DNA of 64,000 nucleotides. Origin: DATKCF01 sp035513345 (GTDB lineage: Bacteria; Gemmatimonadota; Gemmatimonadetes; Longimicrobiales; RSA9). This document shows, in pieces, positions 51,740 through 60,601 of this stretch. Numbering within the stretch: the stretch's first letter is position 1; each line of letters starts with the position of its first letter. The position numbers and the translations under genes are program-made. A model generated the notes under the pieces. That model was given only the letters and a program-made list of their open reading frames with translations, was not told the origin of the DNA and made no database searches. The stretch is from positions 4,505-68,504 of the forward strand of contig DATKCF010000030.1 in assembly GCA_035513345.1 (NCBI GenBank). Reading direction: 5' to 3'.

Positions 51740-52981
51740 CTACTCCGCTCTCAGTGCGACGACGGGATCGAGTCTGGCCGCGCGCGCTGCGGGATAGAGA
51801 CCGGCAATTACACCGACGCCCACGCCCAGGACAACGGACGAGATCATCCAGACCGGCGCGATGGCGGTCGGCAGTGGTGACAGTGTGCGAACCAGCTGCG
51901 CGAGGCCGGCGCCGATCCCGATGCCGATCATGGCACCCATACCCGACAGCGTGGCTGACTCGATCAGCACCTGTGCATGAATGTCCCTGCGCCGGGCGCC
52001 GATCGCTTTCCGGACGCCGATCTCGTGTGTTCGCTCGGTCACGGACACGAGCATGATGTTCATGATGACAATGCCGCCGACGACGAGCGCGATGGCGACC
52101 AGGCTCGGGAACGCGATGAACAGGATCCGGCTGATGCGCTCCCAGAAGCCCAGCGAACCTTCCGCGGTGTCGATAGCGAAGTCGTTCGGCATGGCGGGTC
52201 GCAGCCGATGGCGGACGCGCATCGTTTCTTCGATATCGATCGCCGCAAGAGTCATGTCCGCTTCGTCGTCGACGCGAACCAGGATGTTGTCGACGATGCC
52301 GTGAGGGTTGACGATCCTGCTCATGCTCGAACGTGCAGGCGCGACGGCATAGTTGTCGAGCGACATGCCGAACAGCGAGCCCTGCTTCTCGAGTACGCCA
52401 ATCACACGGAACGGCAGGCCATTCGCCTTGACGATACGGTCGATCGGATCGAGGGAAGCGAACAGCTTGTCGGCGGCGTCCCAGCCGAGCACGATAACGG
52501 GTACGCCCAGCCGGTCCTCGGGCGCAGTGAACGCGCGGCCCTTCACCACTTCGTAATTGCGGATCCGGAAAATCTCCGACGACGCGGCGACCAGCCGAAC
52601 GTTGTTGATCTCAACGGCAGTTTCGGAAACGAGGCTGCCGCCACTGCCGCTGGTGACGCCGACGATTGCAGGTACCCGGAGGCCACGGCGGATCGCGTCC
52701 GCGTCCTCGAACCTCAGCCGCGGGCGACGGCGATACTCGCGCCACTGGTCCGGATCCGAACTGGTGTCGATCTCCGGTGTCCGGCTGACCGTGAGCGTAT
52801 TGATGCCGAACACGGCGTTCGCGAAATCCTCCTCGATGTACCGGTTCATGCCCTCGACCACGCTGACAACGGTGATCAGGAACATGACACCGATGATCAC
52901 GCCGACAACGGAGAAGAAGCTCTTGAGCTTCTGCGTCCGGATCTGCATGAGGGCGAGACGGATGGCTTCGCCGATGTTCAC
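51740..52981 (-). CDS. MacB-like ABC transporter permease (first)
   Basis: A 413-residue paralogue of the next permease with the same plan: N-terminal helix (FFSVVGVIIGVMFLITVVSV), periplasmic MacB-PCD domain, three C-terminal helices with VTERTHEIGVRKAIGARRRDI and the ending AARLDPVVALRAE. It lies two bases after the ATPase gene. The two permeases clearly differ across the periplasmic domain, so they are not a recent duplication. Probably the inner-membrane part of a tripartite exporter. Confidence 0.93.
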   Translation of the reverse strand: MNIGEAIRLALMQIRTQKLKSFFSVVGVIIGVMFLITVVSVVEGMNRYIEEDFANAVFGINTLTVSRTPEIDTSSDPDQWREYRRRPRLRFEDADAIRRGLRVPAIVGVTSGSGGSLVSETAVEINNVRLVAASSEIFRIRNYEVVKGRAFTAPEDRLGVPVIVLGWDAADKLFASLDPIDRIVKANGLPFRVIGVLEKQGSLFGMSLDNYAVAPARSSMSRIVNPHGIVDNILVRVDDEADMTLAAIDIEETMRVRHRLRPAMPNDFAIDTAEGSLGFWERISRILFIAFPSLVAIALVVGGIVIMNIMLVSVTERTHEIGVRKAIGARRRDIHAQVLIESATLSGMGAMIGIGIGAGLAQLVRTLSPLPTAIAPVWMISSVVLGVGVGVIAGLYPAARAARLDPVVALRAE

Positions 52982-52983
52982 GA

Positions 52984-53694
52984 TCAGACCGTGGCGGGCT
53001 GGCCGCGGCGCACGTCGTCGGAGATGACGCCATCCCTCAGCGTAACGGATCGGTGGGCGCGCTCGGCAATGTCGTGCTCGTGCGTGACCAGCAGGATCGT
53101 CTGCCCGTCATCGTGCAGACGGTCGAGGACGTTCATGATCTCGTAACTGGTCTGGCTGTCGAGGTTGCCTGTCGGCTCATCGGCCAGCAACAGCGCGGGA
53201 CGGTTGATGAGGGCACGCGCGATCGCGACGCGCTGCCGCTGCCCGCCTGACAACTCCGACGGGCGGTGGTCCATGCGGTCACCGAGGCCGACGCGGTCGA
53301 GCATCTCGGCAGCTCGCTTGCGACGTTCCTTCGAGCCTACGCCGCCGTAGATCAACGGAAGCTCGACGTTGTGCAGCGCGGTCGCGCGGGGCAGCAGGTT
53401 GAACGTCTGAAAGACGAACCCGATGTCCCGGTTCCGGATACGGGCGAGTTCGTCGTCGTTCAGCACGGAGACCGGCTGACCGTTCAGCCAGTACTCGCCG
53501 GCGCTCGGCGTATCGAGACAGCCGATCAGGTTCATGAACGTCGACTTGCCGGAGCCCGATGGACCCATGATCGCGACGTATTCGTTCGGTTCGACCAGGA
53601 GGTCGACGCCGCGAAGCGCGTGGACCGTCTCGGAACCAAGCACGTAGTCCTTCGTGAGACCTTTCGTGCGTATGACAGCAGGAGTCTGGTCCAT
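52984..53694 (-). CDS. MacB/LolD-type ABC transporter ATP-binding protein
   Basis: A 236-residue ATPase. It has Walker A GPSGSGKST, Q-loop FQTFNLLPR, ABC signature LSGGQRQR, Walker B LLLADEPTGNLD and switch histidine VTHEHDI. The start VIRTKGLTKDYVLGSETVHAL is typical of the LolD/MacB subfamily, which powers MacB-type permeases. It lies six bases downstream of the adaptor and two bases upstream of the first permease, so ATPase and permeases are made together. Confidence 0.95.
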   Translation of the reverse strand: MDQTPAVIRTKGLTKDYVLGSETVHALRGVDLLVEPNEYVAIMGPSGSGKSTFMNLIGCLDTPSAGEYWLNGQPVSVLNDDELARIRNRDIGFVFQTFNLLPRATALHNVELPLIYGGVGSKERRKRAAEMLDRVGLGDRMDHRPSELSGGQRQRVAIARALINRPALLLADEPTGNLDSQTSYEIMNVLDRLHDDGQTILLVTHEHDIAERAHRSVTLRDGVISDDVRRGQPATV

Positions 53695-53700
53695 CGATGT

Positions 53701-55005
53701 TCAGCTACCCGTCCGGTTTCTGGCCAGAGGCCCGTTCGTCGTCGATTCGGTCAGTCGGCGTACCGCCTGGCCGTCCATGAGTGAGCGTATGGCTTCGTAC
53801 GGTCCGGCGACGACGGAATCGCCGACTTCGAGACCCGCAACGATCTCGAAATGCTCGCGTCCGGCAATGCCGACAGTCACCGGCACGAACCGGGCTATGC
53901 CGTCGCGAACGACGAATACGCCCTCGACGTCGTTGGATCCGGCGGCGCTCGCAGCGGCGACGCTGGCCGCCGGATCCTCCTGCGGCAACGCTTCGACTTC
54001 GCCGCGATCACGCACGGTCAGCGCGATGATCGGAATCGAGATGGCGTTCGTCCGGCGGTCCGTGATCACATCCGCCGTCGCCGACAGATCGGGCCGCAGG
54101 ATCGACGGCGGGTTCTCCAGCCGGATCACGACCTCGAAGTCCACCGCCTGGCCGCCACCCGCGCCCGTACCCGCCGTAATCGACTCGGGCGGTCGGACGG
54201 AGCTGTGCGAGATCTCCGTCACGACGCCGCGGAACGTCTGCCGCGGGAACGCGTCGACCCTTATCTCGGCGCTGTCACCCAGCTCAATGTCCGGGACGTC
54301 GGTCTCGTCGACCCGTATCACCGTTTCCATGACCGACAGATCGGACACGGTCAGCAGCAGGCTGCCGGAGTTGTTCATCGTTCCGACAATGGCGGTTTCG
54401 CCCTCCTCGACCTGGAGGCGAGTGATCGTGCCATCCATTGGAGCCTGAAGCACGGTCTTGCCCAGCCGATCGATCGCTTCGTTGAGCGAGGCTCTGGCCT
54501 GGGCCACACCGAACTGCGAAGCGTCGTACAATTGCTTCTGCACGAGTTCCTGCGTCTCGGCTTCCTCGAGGTCCTGCCGGCTGACGAGCCCGCTGTCGAC
54601 ACTCGCCAACTGACGCATTCGGTCCGCGTTGCGTTGGGCCTGCACGTAGTTGGCGTTCGTCTGCGCAGCACGGGCCTGTGCTTCGCTCAACGCGCCACGA
54701 GCGCGTTCGACCGCCGCCCTGGATTGCGTCGGGTCGATCTGGAGCAGCGTGTCGCCCCGCTTGACCAGTTGGCCTTCCTTGACGTGCATTCGGGTGATGC
54801 GACCCATGATGTCCGACTGGACATCGACTTTCCGGTTCGGACGGATCCAGCCACTGGCGTTGACCATCGAGACCAGGTCACGGTTCTGGACGTCCTCGAT
54901 GCGGACTTCGACACCGCGTTCGCTGCGTGCGGCGTTCACTATTGATATGACGGCGATCACGCCCACGACAGACAGGCCGATCCCCCATTTCACACTTCTT
55001 CGCAT
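53701..55005 (-). CDS. HlyD/MacA-family periplasmic adaptor protein
   Basis: A 434-residue membrane-fusion protein. One N-terminal helix (GIGLSVVGVIAVISIVNAA) anchors it. The lipoyl half-motifs are GWIRPNRKVDVQSDIMGRIT and VLQAPMDGTITRL, with a coiled-coil hairpin (about 90-165) between them. Beta-barrel and membrane-proximal domains follow (VIRVDETDVPDIELGDSAEI). It would link the two permeases to an outer-membrane TolC, but no TolC gene is in the window. Confidence 0.9.
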   Translation of the reverse strand: MRRSVKWGIGLSVVGVIAVISIVNAARSERGVEVRIEDVQNRDLVSMVNASGWIRPNRKVDVQSDIMGRITRMHVKEGQLVKRGDTLLQIDPTQSRAAVERARGALSEAQARAAQTNANYVQAQRNADRMRQLASVDSGLVSRQDLEEAETQELVQKQLYDASQFGVAQARASLNEAIDRLGKTVLQAPMDGTITRLQVEEGETAIVGTMNNSGSLLLTVSDLSVMETVIRVDETDVPDIELGDSAEIRVDAFPRQTFRGVVTEISHSSVRPPESITAGTGAGGGQAVDFEVVIRLENPPSILRPDLSATADVITDRRTNAISIPIIALTVRDRGEVEALPQEDPAASVAAASAAGSNDVEGVFVVRDGIARFVPVTVGIAGREHFEIVAGLEVGDSVVAGPYEAIRSLMDGQAVRRLTESTTNGPLARNRTGS

Positions 55006-55213
55006 CAGCGATTCCCCGTTTCATCGTACCGTGAACAACGAAATTGCGCTGGCCGATTTCCCGGAGGAGCGGCCAGCGCGGTCACGGCGCCCCAGCCGGA
55101 CCCGACACCGGTTTCCACGACCGGGACCTCGTGTCGGGGTACGGTCAAAACGGCGACCAGGTTTCGTTCATGCAGTGGATCGCGGGATCGGTGCAGTGAA
55201 TCGCAGCGTTCGG

Positions 55214-55915
55214 TCACCGTGGTACGGCGGTCCGTTCGGCCACAAAGTTGCGATCCGGAATCTCGAACCGGATGATTCGGTCAGCGTCATCGGTCCAGAG
55301 GATACGGGTGTCGCCGCCGCCACCGGTCAGCCGGAGCTTGCGACACTCGAGTGGCGTTCCGGCCACGTTGAGGGTCTCGGGAGGCAGGACCTCGACGTCG
55401 ACCCAGGCCTGCTGTGCGTCGCGAGGCACAATGACGGGGATGCGCATCTCGCCAGCGCGGACACGTCTGGCCAGGAAATAGTGGTGGTGTGCGACCGCAT
55501 GGTCGATGATGATGGCGCCTTCACTGACCAGGTACTCGCGAACGTTCTCGCCGGTCGACGACACGATCCGGGCACTGACCCGTCGCCCTGTGACTCGACC
55601 GCTGAGGCGGTCGCCTCCTTCACCGCCTACGGACACGGTATACTGCGCCGGCTGAAGGTCGAGCCCGGCGAAGCTGACCGAGGTCGTGAGGTCGTCGCCC
55701 GCGTCATCATCGAGCGTGACGCTGCCCGTAGCGGTCACCTCTGCCGTCGGACCGGAACCGCGCAACTGGATGACGAACCGCTCCGAGCCGACCTCGCGGG
55801 TATCGACCATGAGGCGGAACGTGCCCTCGTCGATCGTCGTCTGCGCGTCGGCCTGAGCGACCGCCAGGCCGGCGATCGAGAGTGCTGCCGTCAGGCTGCG
55901 GCCAAATGATCGCAT
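55214..55915 (-). CDS. Secreted protein of unknown function upstream of the exporter
   Basis: A 233-residue protein with an N-terminal signal peptide (RSLTAALSIAGLAVAQADA). The mature part is beta-rich, with EGTFRLMVDTREVGSERFVIQL near its start, a plan resembling DUF3108/DUF6134-type periplasmic proteins. I cannot assign a function. ATG 55915 has GGAG six bases before it; an in-frame GTG six codons earlier would bury that site. It precedes the adaptor gene by about 208 bases and may be part of the export operon or separate. Confidence 0.72.
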   Translation of the reverse strand: MRSFGRSLTAALSIAGLAVAQADAQTTIDEGTFRLMVDTREVGSERFVIQLRGSGPTAEVTATGSVTLDDDAGDDLTTSVSFAGLDLQPAQYTVSVGGEGGDRLSGRVTGRRVSARIVSSTGENVREYLVSEGAIIIDHAVAHHHYFLARRVRAGEMRIPVIVPRDAQQAWVDVEVLPPETLNVAGTPLECRKLRLTGGGGDTRILWTDDADRIIRFEIPDRNFVAERTAVPR

Positions 55916-55961
55916 GGAATCTCCGTTTCGCACGCGTGTTGTATCCGGTCACGACAGTACC

Positions 55962-55979
55962 CCATCCCTCGGGGGATGG
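55962..55979. other. Short perfect hairpin between the creatininase and secreted-protein genes
   Basis: CCATCCC (55962-55968) and GGGATGG (55973-55979) form a 7-bp stem around a TCGG tetraloop. It could end the creatininase transcript on the minus strand; no T-run follows. Confidence 0.35.
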
Positions 55980-56045
55980 TTCGGGCGATCGACGCTCACG
56001 ACCGGATCCGGTTGCACTACGAGAGCCGGATCGGTTTCATTCACT

Positions 56046-56792
56046 TCAGAGAGTGTCGGAGTCGTCTGTCTGGCGGGCTGCGAACACGGCGCGGCCGATT
56101 ACATCGAGCATTCGGTCGACGATCAGCCGGCCGGTTTCCGCCGACGCACGGTCGAGAACCGCGCTCGCGCCGGGGATGTCCTGTTTCGGTGTCGCGTCAC
56201 TGTCCGGACTGCTGCGGGGCAACTCGACGGGTGGTCGGAGCCTGCTGACGCGTTCCGGGCACAGATGCAGGATAACCGAGGTCTCGGCCTCGCCGGTGTG
56301 GGTGGGATCGGATCGTGCGTCGAGCAGGTCGGCGATGTCGACGTCCCAGACGGACACGACACGGACGCGGGCGGAGCGGGTCATCAGCGTCGTGAGCGAG
56401 TCCACATGCGGACCGTAGCGATGGGCCGTGATCAGGATGAACTCCGCAATACCGTTCGACTCCCAACTGTCGAGGAGTTCGTTGAGCGCGCGGTGCATGG
56501 TCTTGCGGCGGAGTGAAGCGGTTCCGGACCATGCGCGGCCGGGCCGGACCTGGCCGCCGTCGTAGTTGATGCCGTAGTTGACGGTCGGCGCGCGCAGCAC
56601 GCCCCATATTGCGGAGAGTCGGGCGGCAATTCGGGCCGCGATCAGGGTATTCGCACCGAGCGGCAGGTTGGGGCCGTGCTGTTCGAGAGCGCCGATCGGA
56701 ACGATCAGGCGGGCGTCGCGGGCCAGGTGCGCTGCGACGTCGACCCAGGTCATCTCATCGAGTACCAGTGAGGCGGGCGATTCGTCAGTCAT
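56046..56792 (-). CDS. Creatininase-family protein
   Basis: A 248-residue metal-dependent amidohydrolase of the creatininase/formamide-hydrolase type. VPIGALEQHGPNLPLGANT carries the early metal-binding Glu and His, and SDPTHTGEAETS has the later ligand Glu. It could hydrolyse creatinine, a mycofactocin precursor peptide or a related amide. None of those pathways is visible nearby, so the substrate is open. The frame is open far upstream; ATG 56792 gives the family N-terminus and is divergent from the histidine kinase. Confidence 0.8.
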   Translation of the reverse strand: MTDESPASLVLDEMTWVDVAAHLARDARLIVPIGALEQHGPNLPLGANTLIAARIAARLSAIWGVLRAPTVNYGINYDGGQVRPGRAWSGTASLRRKTMHRALNELLDSWESNGIAEFILITAHRYGPHVDSLTTLMTRSARVRVVSVWDVDIADLLDARSDPTHTGEAETSVILHLCPERVSRLRPPVELPRSSPDSDATPKQDIPGASAVLDRASAETGRLIVDRMLDVIGRAVFAARQTDDSDTL

Positions 56793-56815
56793 TGGACAGG
56801 AGTCCGGGTGACGAG

Positions 56816-59800
56816 GTGAAGACAGGGCGCCGGAACGACGCGGTTCGGTCGCTGGCCACGTTCGGCGTGGCAGCGGCCGCGGTACTGGGCGTGCTCGCCT
56901 GGTCGCGGCGGCTGGACACGTGGATCCTGATCGTGAGCGCCATCGCCACGCTGGCGGTGCTTGCGATGATGTGGAAGTGGCGGGACCGCTCGCCCTGGCT
57001 GATGCTCGCGATCGCGATGGCGCTGGCCGCACATGGTGCCGCGATGCTCGCGGTCCGGGATTTCCGGCGCATCGAGTTCGACTGGCCTGCCGTCGAGGCC
57101 GAGCGGCGCGAGCGGCTCGAAACGAGCCTTGCCGAGCTGATGTCGTCGCTCGCAGAGCGTGGGCGACAGGCCGCCCAACTGGCTGCCGACGTCGCGGCCG
57201 AACCGAGCCTCGACAACGTGCAGCTGTTCCGCCGGCTCGAACAGATCCGGGCGCGGACCGGCGTCGACGCACTCGCCATCTTCGGCGCGGGTGGCGGTCT
57301 GGTCGCGTGGAGCGGTGATCATCGCGGCAAGGTACCGGATGAGGTGCGGCACGGCGACGGGGTTGCGCATTTCGGCGAACGCCCGTTGTACAGCTACCTG
57401 TATTTCGCGGACACCGCCGACAGCCTCGCCCGCCAGGCGGTCGCCGCCGTGCTGGTCGAGACGGGCGCGTTCCCCCGCGTGGGCACGCCCGGCCTGACTA
57501 CGACGCTGGCCGGCCGGACCAATGTGCCGGCGATCTTCCGGTCCGGCGCGGATCCGGGCGGGGCATCGGCGTGGAACCTGACGGCCGGCCCTGACACGGT
57601 GGTTCACGCCCGGCTCGAGTCGTTCACGCAGGCTGGTGTGCGCGAGTTGCGCGAGATCTCGGCGCGCCGGGCCGTCGTCGTGGCCGCGTTCGTGTCGCTC
57701 TTCATGCTGGTGGCAGCTTGGCTGAGGCGTGGACCCGTGCACGCGGCCAGCCTCGCGAGCGCGGCGCCGCTCCTGATTGTTGCCGTGGCTGTCGCTATCG
57801 CTCCGCTGGGACAGGTCCTCGCACTCGAGGGACGGGCCAGCTCCCTCGCGTTCCTGATCCCAGTGCCCGGAATGTCGCTCGGCGACATCGTGGCGATCCT
57901 GCTGGCGGCGGCCGCGCTCGTCGCGACGATGCGGCGGGTCCGGATATCACCTCGTCGCTGGCCGGCCGCGCTGGTCTTCATCGCCGCGCTGCTCGGTGTC
58001 GCCTGGGCCGTAACGCTGAGCGGGTTCGTGGCCGTGGCCCGCCCGACGCTGCTCGACGCGAGCGCCGGTCTGTGGTTCGGCATTCAACTCGCGGCCGTCC
58101 TGGTCCTGACGCTCATGACCGCGCTGGTCCTGCCGGTTCGCCGTCGAGGCCCCGTCAGGGGTGGCGGTGTACGCTGGCCGGTCGTGGTGTTCGCGCTGAC
58201 GGTGACCGCCGGTCTGAGCGTCGCCGTTCAGGCATGGGCGTTCGAACGGCATTCACCTGCACCCGCACTGGCGGTGTTCTGGGCGCTGCCCATCCTGCTG
58301 CTCGGCTTCGGTACCGCGACGATGCGGAGTGCGGCGCAGCGTCTGGGCCGCTGGATCGCGATCAGCGTTGTCGCGGCGACGGCTGTACTACCGCAACTGT
58401 GGGGTCTGCACACGGAGATGCGACTTCGGTCGGCACAGCTCGCGCTGGGTACGTTCGGTATCGAGACGCCGCCGATCGTGGAGTACCTCATGGAGTCGTT
58501 CTGGCGTGAGGTCCTCGCACGACACGCGGCTGGCGAGGCGGGTCCGCAGCTGTTGTATCGCAGCTGGGTGGCCAGTGGACTCGCGCAGGAGCCGTACCCC
58601 ATGCGCATCTCGCTCTGGGAAGCGGGTGCGCCCGACCTCGAACTGCGGCTCGGTGGGGCCGAAGGCTCGGATAGTGAATCGGATCCGATCCGCGAGTTCG
58701 TTCATGAGGGTGCTACGCTCGACGTTCCGCGCATCGGCGGGATCAGCGGCCTGCCCAACGCCAACCTGCTGCTCACCATACCGCTCGACTCGACGCGGAC
58801 GGTGTCCGTCACGGTCGAGCCGCGGCGCTCGCTCCAGCGCGAAGGCATCATTTCACCGTTCCTCGGCAGCGTAAACGACACCGACGCCGAGGTGACGCTC
58901 GTGCCGCAGGTGGGTCCGGCGCCGCCAGTCGGTGAAATCGCGTGGGTGCGGAGCCCGGACGGCTGGCGGAGCGAAGCGGAGGTTCGCTTTCCGGACGGAC
59001 CCATGCACGCGCACCTGGTCGTGCACTTCACCGATCCACTCATGCGCGTCGCCCGCGGCACACTGCTGGTAACCTTCGACGCCGGGCTGCTGATTCTGCT
59101 CTGGGTCGTGGGCCACATCGCGCGCGGCATGCGGGTGGTTCGCGAGGATGCACTGCGGGGCTGGTCCCGGACGTATCGCGCCCGCGTTACCGTGGCCCTA
59201 TTCGTGTTCTTCCTCGTTCCCACGGCGGTCTTCGGCTGGCTCGCGTACGGCGGCATGTCGGCCGTCGTCACGGAGGCTGCGGGAACGGTGGCCGAACGGG
59301 CCGCCCGCGAAGCGGTGCTCGAATGGCCGCGCGCCGAGGGTGACCTGCGCGAGCTGGCCGTCCGTACCGGATACGACGTGCTGTACTACCTGGGCGGTGA
59401 GCTGATCGACTCGTCGTCGCCCGAAGGCCTGGCGCTCGGCGCCTATGGCGCGTGGATGGGGCCGGTCGCGTACAGCGCCCTCGAGGATGGGCACGAAGCG
59501 ACCGCTCGCGAGATCGACCGGCTGGAAGGGTTGTCGTACCTGACGGCGTACGAGGTGCTCCGGCCGTCCGGAACACTGGCCGTGCCGGTGGCACTCTCCG
59601 TAGGCGACATCGTGAGCCGCCAGCGCGACATCGCGCACCTCACACTCCTGGCCGCTGTGCTGGGACTCCTCCTATCCGGCACGCTGTCGGTGCTCGTCGG
59701 CCGCGCGCTCACCGGACCGATCGGCCAGCTCCGCCGTGCGGCGGCCGCCGTCGGTGGCGGCAACCTTGGCGTCCGCCTGCCTGAACCCGCCGGCGGTGAG

Positions 59801-60601
59801 TTCGGCCAGGTCTTCACGTCGTTCAACAGGATGGTGCGGCGGCTGCGCCGGGCCCGGGCGCAGGAAGTCCGGACCGCGCGCATCCTCGCATGGGGGGAGA
59901 TGGCGCAGCAGATCGCGCACGAGATCAAGAATCCGTTGACGCCGATCAAGCTGGCCGTCCAGCACCTGCGGCGCTCCTACCAGGACGGCCGCAGCGACTT
60001 CCGTACGATCCTCGACGACAATGTGGACCAGATCCTGATCGAGATCGACCGTTTGACGGAGATATCACGCGCGTTTTCGCGATACGGCGCGCCGCCCGAA
60101 GAGGTCGGTCCGCTCAGGCGAGTCGATGTGGGCAAGGTCGTTCGCGAGGCGATCACGCTCTATCGCGCGGGCGACCCCGGCGTGCGCTACGGCGTCGAAC
60201 TCGACGATACGCTGCCCGAGGCATGGTCGCGAACGGAGGAACTGCGCGAGGTGCTGATGAATCTGCTCGAGAACGCGCGCGACGCTGTCGCCGATGATGG
60301 CGCCGTCACGGTTGCGGCACACGCGTCAAACGGGCGCGTCGTCCTGAGCGTTCACGATGATGGTGCAGGCATTCCGGCGGACCTCGTGCCCCGCATCTTC
60401 GATCCGCATTTCTCCACCCGTTCGACCGGGACCGGCCTGGGCCTCGCCATCGTGCGCCGGCTGGTCGAGGGCTGGGGCGGCTCGGTCGATGTCGACAGCC
60501 GGCCCGGCCGCGGCACCACGTTCCGCGTACACATCCCCGTCACCGCCGGCACCGCCAGTGACGGCGACGGCACTGAAACGGCTACCGGAGCCGGTAGTTG
60601 A
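56816..60601 (+). CDS. Very large NtrY-like sensor histidine kinase
   Basis: A 1261-residue membrane kinase. The N-terminus has three helices (about 10-85), then a sensor segment, a helix-rich middle with about eight more membrane helices (about 285-560), and a second periplasmic sensor (about 590-760). A final helix leads to HAMP (about 960-1015). The HisKA box has the phospho-histidine in QQIAHEIKNPLTPIKLAVQH (about 1037). The ATPase domain has NLLENARDAV, DDGAGIP, FDPHFSTRSTGTGLGLA. HEIKNPLTPI is characteristic of NtrY-type kinases. No response regulator is adjacent, so it is an orphan here. Start GTG 56816; a longer frame exists upstream. Confidence 0.9.
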   Translation: MKTGRRNDAVRSLATFGVAAAAVLGVLAWSRRLDTWILIVSAIATLAVLAMMWKWRDRSPWLMLAIAMALAAHGAAMLAVRDFRRIEFDWPAVEAERRERLETSLAELMSSLAERGRQAAQLAADVAAEPSLDNVQLFRRLEQIRARTGVDALAIFGAGGGLVAWSGDHRGKVPDEVRHGDGVAHFGERPLYSYLYFADTADSLARQAVAAVLVETGAFPRVGTPGLTTTLAGRTNVPAIFRSGADPGGASAWNLTAGPDTVVHARLESFTQAGVRELREISARRAVVVAAFVSLFMLVAAWLRRGPVHAASLASAAPLLIVAVAVAIAPLGQVLALEGRASSLAFLIPVPGMSLGDIVAILLAAAALVATMRRVRISPRRWPAALVFIAALLGVAWAVTLSGFVAVARPTLLDASAGLWFGIQLAAVLVLTLMTALVLPVRRRGPVRGGGVRWPVVVFALTVTAGLSVAVQAWAFERHSPAPALAVFWALPILLLGFGTATMRSAAQRLGRWIAISVVAATAVLPQLWGLHTEMRLRSAQLALGTFGIETPPIVEYLMESFWREVLARHAAGEAGPQLLYRSWVASGLAQEPYPMRISLWEAGAPDLELRLGGAEGSDSESDPIREFVHEGATLDVPRIGGISGLPNANLLLTIPLDSTRTVSVTVEPRRSLQREGIISPFLGSVNDTDAEVTLVPQVGPAPPVGEIAWVRSPDGWRSEAEVRFPDGPMHAHLVVHFTDPLMRVARGTLLVTFDAGLLILLWVVGHIARGMRVVREDALRGWSRTYRARVTVALFVFFLVPTAVFGWLAYGGMSAVVTEAAGTVAERAAREAVLEWPRAEGDLRELAVRTGYDVLYYLGGELIDSSSPEGLALGAYGAWMGPVAYSALEDGHEATAREIDRLEGLSYLTAYEVLRPSGTLAVPVALSVGDIVSRQRDIAHLTLLAAVLGLLLSGTLSVLVGRALTGPIGQLRRAAAAVGGGNLGVRLPEPAGGEFGQVFTSFNRMVRRLRRARAQEVRTARILAWGEMAQQIAHEIKNPLTPIKLAVQHLRRSYQDGRSDFRTILDDNVDQILIEIDRLTEISRAFSRYGAPPEEVGPLRRVDVGKVVREAITLYRAGDPGVRYGVELDDTLPEAWSRTEELREVLMNLLENARDAVADDGAVTVAAHASNGRVVLSVHDDGAGIPADLVPRIFDPHFSTRSTGTGLGLAIVRRLVEGWGGSVDVDSRPGRGTTFRVHIPVTAGTASDGDGTETATGAGS

